Virus record (IMG/VR): IMGVR_UViG_3300033144_007170
Span: 29,557-93,556 of that record
DNA from: a virus
Reading direction: 5' to 3' (one strand)
DNA length: 64,000 bases
Within the stretch, counting starts at the first letter, position 1. Each line of letters opens with the position of its first letter. The translations under genes and the position numbers were made by a program. This document shows positions 58,835 through 64,000 of this stretch, piece by piece. Below the pieces are notes generated by a model. It saw only the letters and a list, made by a program, of their open reading frames with translations. It was not told the DNA's origin and did no database searches.

Positions 58835-59571
58835 AAAGTTGTTACCCCCTGTTCCTGAATTACCTGCATTGCACATTTCTGTGCAAAATCTATAGCACTT
58901 TCAATATTCCCCTTTTTAACGTACTCAACGACAAGTCCCGCCAAAAAAGTATCGCCTGCGCCCGCAATACTTTTAACCTCAACTTCCCCCTCTACTGGAT
59001 ACCTTTTATTCCGATACCTACAACCCATAGGTCCGAGTGTAACTATTAGGCTACTTTTAATAAACTCGCTTTGTCTACTTAATACATGGTGTGTCCTTTC
59101 AAACTCAAGTTTATTAATCTTTATAAAATCAATTCCGAAACACCACTCGGAGAGCACTTTATTTGTTTGCATAAATGTTGTACACTCGGCTTCGCTTGCT
59201 ATAAAAGCTATATCTTCCTCATCTAAAAAACCCTTTCCGTAATCAGAAAGGACAATAGCATCATAGCCTTTAAGCCTTTTTATATCCCGTGTGTATCTGC
59301 ATCCCACAACATCATTCTCGTCCAGACGCATAAGCATTTGACCCGTCTTATCATCAATATATCTTGTCTTAACGATATTATCCACGCTTTCTATGCTATC
59401 ACAAGGATATCCAAGTGCTTTGAGGTTGTCGATAACATTGCCCGCCATGCCCCTGTTGGTCGTAGTCCTTAGGGGCAAAAACACAGGCACGGGGGCCTCT
59501 GGGCAAATTCTTTCGCAAGAACCATAAACAAAAACATCCGTGCATGTATCCCCAATTACCAGAAGTTTCAT
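58831..59571 (-). CDS. HldE/RfaE-type sugar kinase (PfkB family)
   Basis: MKLLVIGDTCTDVFVYGSCERICPEAPVPVF is the marker of D-beta-D-heptose 7-phosphate kinases; AGAGDTF is the PfkB catalytic motif. Only 246 residues, so the middle is shortened compared with bacterial kinases and the adenylyltransferase part is missing. Likely phosphorylates a heptose phosphate or related sugar in the pathway. Its neighbour GT9 points the same way. Confidence 0.8.
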   Translation of the reverse strand: MKLLVIGDTCTDVFVYGSCERICPEAPVPVFLPLRTTTNRGMAGNVIDNLKALGYPCDSIESVDNIVKTRYIDDKTGQMLMRLDENDVVGCRYTRDIKRLKGYDAIVLSDYGKGFLDEEDIAFIASEAECTTFMQTNKVLSEWCFGIDFIKINKLEFERTHHVLSRQSEFIKSSLIVTLGPMGCRYRNKRYPVEGEVEVKSIAGAGDTFLAGLVVEYVKKGNIESAIDFAQKCAMQVIQEQGVTTL

Positions 59572-59574
59572 ATT

Positions 59575-60195
59575 CTACTCTTTCTCTTTAAGACAAAAAA
59601 TGTTCCAGCTTCCACCGCCCAACTTGTTCATTTTTGCAGCCATTTCTAAATCTTGAACCAAACCACATAATACAAACTGTTTATGCCACCATTCCCACGG
59701 TTTAATTGTGAGACGTCCGGGCTTTCCGTGAGGCAGCTTTTTCAATACTTCTGTCGTCACTATCCCAAACACAAGATGCCCTTTTGTCAGTCGCCTCATA
59801 GAATCGATAGCTTTTTTGACATCCTCTTCTACCAAATAAGCCAGTACATTCCATGCAAATACAACATCGTATTGGCCGTTTATGTGAGACAAATCCCGAA
59901 GATCCCCTTGTACTATATCGCTTACTATTGCCTTATCAACTGCATATTGAGACAATTCTACACCTTTCACGTCCTCGCCCAGCTCACGAAGGAATTTTAC
60001 AAACCATCCAACTCCGCATCCAACATCAAGAAAAGTTTTACCGTGAAATCCAGCAGACAGTACCGAGACAACGCCACGAACTACGCCGAGTCCTTTTGCG
60101 TGAACATTTATTCTATTTCCTCCCTTTTCTCCGGTTACTCCTTCAAAAAATTCCTCATCAAAATGTGAGACTTTATACTCTGGCTTCTTTGTCAT
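59575..60195 (-). CDS. class I SAM-dependent methyltransferase
   Basis: Start set at ATG 60195 (MTKKPEYKVSHFD) behind AAAAGGAA. Motif I FLDVGCGVGWFVKFL, acidic loop VKGVELSQYAVDKA, motif II-like GDLRDL, and YDVVFAWNVLAYLVEED. Probably modifies a sugar or lipid; substrate unknown. Confidence 0.8.
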   Translation of the reverse strand: MTKKPEYKVSHFDEEFFEGVTGEKGGNRINVHAKGLGVVRGVVSVLSAGFHGKTFLDVGCGVGWFVKFLRELGEDVKGVELSQYAVDKAIVSDIVQGDLRDLSHINGQYDVVFAWNVLAYLVEEDVKKAIDSMRRLTKGHLVFGIVTTEVLKKLPHGKPGRLTIKPWEWWHKQFVLCGLVQDLEMAAKMNKLGGGSWNIFCLKEKE

Positions 60196-60223
60196 TTTTT
60201 TATTCCTTTTTAGTTTCAAAACA

Positions 60224-60772
60224 TTAATAATATTTTTCATCCGCATCAAATATTGTGTGTGCAAGTTCCGCAGGAAAGTCTAATCCTGTCCATTCTTTTA
60301 GACCACACAAAGTTCTTTTTGGATTCATAAATAAACAGCTTGTAAATACCATATAAAATCTTCCTGTAAACCCCGTAAACATCTGCCCTATAAACATCCA
60401 TTCCGCAACCAGATTAGTCCGAGCCTCCAAGAGTACTTTAGCGTGCCCTACATTAAGCTTAGATCGTGTATTACACAGCCAATCCCGAAGGGTTATTATA
60501 TAGCATGGCCTATATCCTGCTTTTTGAAACTTAGCACCCATATCTAATATGTCCGGCCTGCGGGTTGGATAATGGGGGATACTACGCCTAAAAACTAAAT
60601 GCTCTGGAGTCTCGTCTAAAATAGATTCTATACTAATACCGTCTTCAAATATAAATCGGTCTAATCTCTGTTTATGCTCATAGTCCCCAACACATCCCGC
60701 AGAACAAAAGAGACGGGTCACGACTCTTGTTCCTGAGCTTTCGGGGCCTATTACTATAAATACTTTTTTAAT
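60224..60772 (-). CDS. sulfotransferase-like P-loop protein, ATT start
   Basis: The frame extends upstream of GTG 60721 to an ATT codon at 60770-60772, six bases after a perfect AAGGAGG. The added residues KKVFIVIGPESSGTR supply the phosphosulfate-binding P-loop that the shorter frame lacks, which supports the ATT start. Later segments HYPTRRPDI and YIITLRDWLCNTRSKL fit a sulfotransferase-type fold (PAPS 3'-phosphate site). It might sulfate a sugar. 182 aa. Confidence 0.6.
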   Translation of the reverse strand: MKKVFIVIGPESSGTRVVTRLFCSAGCVGDYEHKQRLDRFIFEDGISIESILDETPEHLVFRRSIPHYPTRRPDILDMGAKFQKAGYRPCYIITLRDWLCNTRSKLNVGHAKVLLEARTNLVAEWMFIGQMFTGFTGRFYMVFTSCLFMNPKRTLCGLKEWTGLDFPAELAHTIFDADEKYY

Positions 60773-60783
60773 GCGTAACCTCC

Positions 60784-61026
60784 TTATATTTTGGGTTTAA
60801 TTTCTTCGATAGCACAAATAAAGAAACTTTCATTATTATCCTTTACGGCATCATAAATTTGCTTTTCGGCCACACCCCAAAAAAACCTACCAAGAAATCC
60901 ACTGATTCGAGTTCTCTCCAGTTCATCTGGTATTGCTTTCAAATACTCATCCTCTGTCATTGTAAAAATACTTTCTGGATAAGGATTCTCAGGCCACCAA
61001 TCCGGTCTTTTTTCTTTATCTTTCAT
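60784..61026 (-). CDS. conserved small phage protein, 80 aa
   Basis: Start set at ATG 61026 (MKDKEKRPDW) with AAAGG six bases upstream. WWPENPYPESIFTMTEDEYLKAIPDE...RTRISGFLGRFFW occurs in uncharacterised phage proteins as far as I recall. Function unknown. Confidence 0.6.
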   Translation of the reverse strand: MKDKEKRPDWWPENPYPESIFTMTEDEYLKAIPDELERTRISGFLGRFFWGVAEKQIYDAVKDNNESFFICAIEEIKPKI

Positions 61027-61061
61027 ATACAACCTTTAATAACTCCTATGGAATAAGAAAG

Positions 61062-61349
61062 CTATATTTTTTCAGGTAAATTTGCGGGGCCTTTTTTACC
61101 TTCGGCAATCTCCCCCCATTCAAAATTTGGAACTTCCATCACGGGAGTTTTGCTTATAACTTCTAACCTACTGACATCTAACCAATGACCTCCAACGAGC
61201 TTTCCACTTTTATCCAGACCCGTCGGTCTTACATCTGCCTGGATACATCCGTATAGATCAAAAGACATAGATATCACAATTCCCTTAAAGTCAGAAACTT
61301 TGTCTTTTACTTTAAATCCCAATAAACCCAAATGTTTTTTAATAAGCAT
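61062..61349 (-). CDS. small conserved phage protein, paralogue of 2446-2655
   Basis: LGFKVKDKVSDFKGIVISMSFDLYGCIQADVRPTGLDKSGKL...LDVSRLEVI matches the copy at 2446-2655. It adds a 25-residue C-terminal tail. SH3-like fold expected. Function unknown. Confidence 0.65.
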   Translation of the reverse strand: MLIKKHLGLLGFKVKDKVSDFKGIVISMSFDLYGCIQADVRPTGLDKSGKLVGGHWLDVSRLEVISKTPVMEVPNFEWGEIAEGKKGPANLPEKI

Positions 61350-61371
61350 TTTTACCCCCGTAGTATAGTAT

Positions 61372-61647
61372 TTAATTATCCCCGCAATTAAGCTTCGGCA
61401 ATCCTATATCCGATAAGATTTTTGAAATAAGACACCAACAGCCTTCCTTTCGTTTAAAATTTTTAAACTCCCCTTTTGTAAATATTTCTTGATTGTAGCT
61501 TTCCGCGGGAATATCAGAAATTTCATATTGGTAATTACCGTATTCTGGACGTTTGTCATTAGTCCCATCATTCCATATTTTTAATTCTCCGATCCGTTTT
61601 GATTTAGGGTCTCCAAAGGGATGGAAATCAATATGTAATTTTAGCAT
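61372..61647 (-). CDS. hypothetical protein, 91 aa
   Basis: HIDFHPFGDPKSKRIGELKIWNDGT...GNYQYEI is a pattern of small phage proteins with unknown role. Beta-rich; C-terminal GCWCLISKIL helix. Confidence 0.55.
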   Translation of the reverse strand: MLKLHIDFHPFGDPKSKRIGELKIWNDGTNDKRPEYGNYQYEISDIPAESYNQEIFTKGEFKNFKRKEGCWCLISKILSDIGLPKLNCGDN

Positions 61648-61712
61648 TTTTGTCTCTTTTTATAGGGTATAGCATCCGCTATACTCATTAAGGATCGGGC
61701 TTTAATAATCAT
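61641..61712 (-). CDS. possible 23-aa peptide
   Basis: ATG at 61712 overlaps the stop of the zinc ribbon gene (ATGA), and its end overlaps the next gene start. Weak call; coupling only. Confidence 0.3.
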   Translation of the reverse strand: MIIKARSLMSIADAIPYKKRQKC

Positions 61713-61831
61713 TTTTTATCCCCGCAATTCTTACAAATATACTGGAAACCCCCTGCACTTTCCTCAATTAATTTCAAAGTCTTTCCGCATTTAGGGCATC
61801 TATGAAATGCCCATATTCCCTTTTCCGCCAT
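61709..61831 (-). CDS. zinc ribbon protein, 40 aa
   Basis: ATG at 61831 with AAAGGAA upstream. HRCPKCGKTLKL...YICKNCGDKK is a complete Cx2C...Cx2C zinc ribbon. Too short for usual gene finders but well formed. Confidence 0.65.
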   Translation of the reverse strand: MAEKGIWAFHRCPKCGKTLKLIEESAGGFQYICKNCGDKK

Positions 61832-61832
61832 A

Positions 61833-62597
61833 TTAATTCCTTTCGTATATAACTTTAGCGTTTTTATAATAAAACTCTCCGGGCTCTATTCCCTGAAATT
61901 TCCCAGTTCTACTGCAATAAAAATTACAAGTATCCGCTCTATGGCAGGGCAGTATTATTTTAGGGTGATATTGATGAATACTACGGACATAATTTAATAT
62001 ATTTGCATCAAACCCTAATTCTTTCATGGTCAGGCTGAGTCCTGCATCACAGCTACATTCTCGATATTTTACTAAACCCAAATCTTCTCTTAAAATACCC
62101 CCTAAATAAAATAACCAAGAATTTGGAAATTGAGCTCCTGTATATGTCTTATAATCATTTACAGATCTTGTATTCCATCCTCTAAGTAAATGTTGAGTTG
62201 TTCGATCATAATTTTTATGCATACACGGGGCCAGTTGCAGATTTCGCACTTCCGTATATACGACTTCTTTATGCTTAATATGCTTTACTATTTCTTCATA
62301 TGCGAATTCCTGTAAAGGAACTACTCCGACATGATGAATGATTACAAACTCTGTATCGGAAGACATCATATCTAAACAATGGACTTTAGCGTCTAAAAAT
62401 CCTTCATTCTTCTCTAATCGAAGGTATTTAGCTTTAGGAAGAAACTTTCGGATAATGGGTTCGGGGTCTATATCAGAATGATCATCAATTATGCACACCT
62501 CAAAAGGCTCAGAGGTCTTTTGGCGAGAAATTGCATATAATGTGTTCGGCAGATATTTATTTTTGTTATACGTAGCCAGAAAAACTGCTGTCTTCAT
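61833..62597 (-). CDS. glycosyltransferase family 2
   Basis: AVFLATYNKNKYLPNTLYAI, EVCIIDDHS and a C-terminal CDAGLSLTMKELG region fit GT-A; a clear DxD is not obvious (IIHHVG takes its place), so it may be a variant or inactive. 254 aa. Confidence 0.7.
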   Translation of the reverse strand: MKTAVFLATYNKNKYLPNTLYAISRQKTSEPFEVCIIDDHSDIDPEPIIRKFLPKAKYLRLEKNEGFLDAKVHCLDMMSSDTEFVIIHHVGVVPLQEFAYEEIVKHIKHKEVVYTEVRNLQLAPCMHKNYDRTTQHLLRGWNTRSVNDYKTYTGAQFPNSWLFYLGGILREDLGLVKYRECSCDAGLSLTMKELGFDANILNYVRSIHQYHPKIILPCHRADTCNFYCSRTGKFQGIEPGEFYYKNAKVIYERN

Positions 62598-62638
62598 TCC
62601 AATCCAATCAACAAATTATTTGCGATTATATTAATAAA

Positions 62639-62800
62639 TTATTCTATAACTATAGCGACTATATATTTTATATTGATGGTATATTTGGAATCAAGTTTAT
62701 CAATAAAGCAGACCCAATTTTCGGATTCTTTCTCTTCTATCTGCTTACCCGTGAAAGTCAAACTCGGATTCCCCTCTAAAAGTATTGTTATTTTTTTCAT
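62639..62800 (-). CDS. small protein, 53 aa
   Basis: ATG at 62800 behind AAGGAGAA, ATGA overlap with the upstream methyltransferase stop. Beta-rich (KITILLEGNPSLTFTGKQI; YTINIKYIVAIVIE). Unknown; too short for usual gene finders. Confidence 0.6.
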   Translation of the reverse strand: MKKITILLEGNPSLTFTGKQIEEKESENWVCFIDKLDSKYTINIKYIVAIVIE

Positions 62801-63480
62801 AGTTCTCCTTCTATTTCAATTATACATATTTGTCTACCGTTATAAAATAAAGTTTCTTTGCTGTCTAAAACAGAAAAATCGGGATCTATAATATTAGGCA
62901 GGTAGTCTATTAATATATCCCTTATATATTTGCCGGTATACGCCAAAAAACATAATCTCTCATCTCCCTCTATTCTTTTAGTCCTATAAAATTTTGGAGT
63001 ATTATAGTAAGTCAGGGATAAGATTATCTTATGGCTAACTTTTATGTACCTTTCCAGAAATATTCGCAATCTTTGGTCTATATTCGGGAAAATATCATTA
63101 GCTATTACTACATCGTATTCTGAAGGTTTATGTTTATACCAATCATCTCCTACTATAAAATTGGAATCTATGTTATTTCTTCGAGGGATGTCTTTATATT
63201 GATCCCCGTATAACGGGTCGATTAATTCATATTTTTGTGTATTTTTAATTAATAAGCGGGTCAGGGAACTGTATCCGCCCCCCACATCTAACATTTTCAC
63301 GTTAGATGTATTCTGTAAATATTCCCCATACATCAAATTATATACTGCTCTTTTTTGCGGGGAGTCCGCTAACCACATATGAGATTTGGATAAAGAATCA
63401 GGAAATACTGAAGTCTCCCGCAATACTTCTAAAATAGGCTTTTCGTATTTATCTACTAAATCTTGAGTTAAAAGAATCAT
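62797..63480 (-). CDS. SAM-dependent methyltransferase-like protein
   Basis: VKMLDVGGGYSSLTRLLIK (motif I) and YELIDPL (acidic loop), then VGDDWYKHKPSEYDVVIANDIF fit a class I fold. Substrate unknown. First gene of the minus-strand block and divergent from the plus-strand gene at 63604. Confidence 0.7.
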   Translation of the reverse strand: MILLTQDLVDKYEKPILEVLRETSVFPDSLSKSHMWLADSPQKRAVYNLMYGEYLQNTSNVKMLDVGGGYSSLTRLLIKNTQKYELIDPLYGDQYKDIPRRNNIDSNFIVGDDWYKHKPSEYDVVIANDIFPNIDQRLRIFLERYIKVSHKIILSLTYYNTPKFYRTKRIEGDERLCFLAYTGKYIRDILIDYLPNIIDPDFSVLDSKETLFYNGRQICIIEIEGEL

Positions 63481-63603
63481 TTATAGCCCCCATATAAAAT
63501 CTTTAAATTTAAGTCTACTATTTTCCACATATTTTATAATTTTATCTATGTTATAGAAAGCAATAGTATTTTACATTATAGTAAATAAAAAACAGGACAC
63601 TAA
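63481..63603. promoter_or_regulatory. divergent intergenic region
   Basis: Separates the minus-strand gene ending at 63480 from the plus-strand gene at 63604. The plus strand carries TTTTATCTATGTTATAGA, the same pre -10 and -10 block as in promoters at 15739 and 23650, but without a clear TTGACA box. Likely holds promoters for both directions. Confidence 0.4.
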
Positions 63604-63795
63604 ATGAAAATTAAAGCTTCTATTCAATGTGTAAATTGTAATAAAGTCCACCAAGTCAAACTTGAAAAAATGCACACAGGCAATTCACTTAAGTGTTCTT
63701 GTGGTACAATAATTGAATTTGAAGGTGATGATATGCGTAAAGTACAAAAAGCATCAGACAACCTCGATAGAATCCTTAAGAACTTTGGAAAGTAA
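63604..63795 (+). CDS. zinc ribbon protein, 63 aa (only clear plus-strand gene)
   Basis: IQCVNCNKVHQVKLEKMHTGNSLKCSCGTIIEF: Cx2C and CxC pair, zinc ribbon. AGGA lies 8 bases before the ATG. The C-terminal helix DMRKVQKASDNLDRILKNFGK is charged. It is convergent with 63754-63906 and overlaps it by 42 bases. A Com-like translational activator is one loose analogy. Function unknown. Confidence 0.6.
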   Translation: MKIKASIQCVNCNKVHQVKLEKMHTGNSLKCSCGTIIEFEGDDMRKVQKASDNLDRILKNFGK

Positions 63796-63906
63796 ATCCG
63801 CATTAGTTGTTAGAAGCTCTATGATTGCCTCATTATTTTTAGATAGTTTATCTATTACCGTGGATACTTCATCTGTAAATCTTACTGTCATATCAATGCT
63901 GCCCAT
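63754..63906 (-). CDS. small helical protein, 50 aa
   Basis: ATG at 63906 behind GGAAAGGAG. MTVRFTDEVSTVIDKLSKNNEAI then LLTTNADLLSKVLKDSIEVV: an amphipathic, coil-like protein. Tail-to-tail overlap with the plus-strand zinc ribbon. Both reading frames look genuine; one could be silent. Confidence 0.5.
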   Translation of the reverse strand: MGSIDMTVRFTDEVSTVIDKLSKNNEAIIELLTTNADLLSKVLKDSIEVV

Positions 63907-64000
63907 AAATAACTCCTTTCCCATTTATTCTATATAATATAAAGCGTAGACTTAGTTGCGGCTTTGTTATGTGATTTTCTCCTCTGTTTCTATAACAGCC

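Noticed and set aside
1-64000. Integrase, attachment sites or insertion sequences
   Set aside because: No tyrosine or serine recombinase or transposase motifs were seen; no flanking terminal repeats could be supported.

Overview
The window is a stretch of a tailed double-stranded DNA phage genome (Caudoviricetes; a long-tailed, probably siphovirus-like, phage because a tape measure, a frameshifted tail chaperone pair and a tail tube candidate are present but no sheath). It is AT-rich, gene-dense and almost entirely on the minus strand, with many stop/start overlaps (ATGA, TAATG, GTGA), strong GGAGG-type ribosome binding sites, and dozens of small unknown genes. The host is not identifiable from sequence. 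A heptose-kinase-like enzyme, a GT9 heptosyltransferase-like domain and sigma70-type promoters fit a Gram-negative host with decorated LPS, but that is inference. No terminase, endolysin, integrase or CRISPR array is visible, so the genome extends beyond the window.

In the direction of transcription (high to low coordinates) the layout is: 63.9-53.3 kb, a sugar/glycan cassette (GT2 enzymes, a GT2-GT9 fusion, SDR, split transketolase, MDR dehydrogenase, HldE-type sugar kinase, methyltransferases, sulfotransferase-like P-loop protein) mixed with small genes; 53.2-52.8 kb, two small genes, one an HTH regulator; 52.7-46.4 kb, head and neck (XkdF-type protease, scaffold, major capsid, head-tail connectors, tail terminator and tail tube candidates); 46.4-41.6 kb, tail chaperones with a -1 frameshift site and the tape measure; 41.6-28 kb, baseplate, fibres, a 7-bladed propeller, a secreted F5/8C protein, XhlA-like and 3TM holin candidates and repeat-bearing tail proteins; 27.9-23.7 kb, small zinc-motif genes, two glycosyltransferases, a radical SAM protein and DUF4326; 23.4-17 kb, a uracil-DNA-glycosylase/DNA polymerase I fusion and the isolated portal gene; 16.8-0 kb, replication and recombination (HTH initiator candidate, DnaB-type helicase, CHC2/Toprim primase, SSB, UvsW-like helicase, RecA, PD-(D/E)XK nuclease) with a tmRNA gene and a tRNA-like structured region.

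How the genes work together: the replication block supplies a nearly complete replisome and recombination set. The head block makes and matures a HK97-type capsid. The tail block has an unusually large set of beta-rich surface proteins, several sharing a DLNTEI-type short repeat. The glycan cassette could build or remodel a heptose-type sugar on host or virion.

The most unusual signals are a compact tmRNA (3405-3750) whose acceptor stem carries a G3:U70 pair; a 14-bp near-palindrome, TGAACACGAGTTCA, repeated exactly four times including inside three replication genes; two large structured 5' leaders placed between sigma70-like promoters and ribosome binding sites; a duplicated polymerase 3' tail flanking a membrane-protein gene; and the phage-borne sugar pathway. 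All calls come from reading the sequence by eye; no database search or folding program was run.
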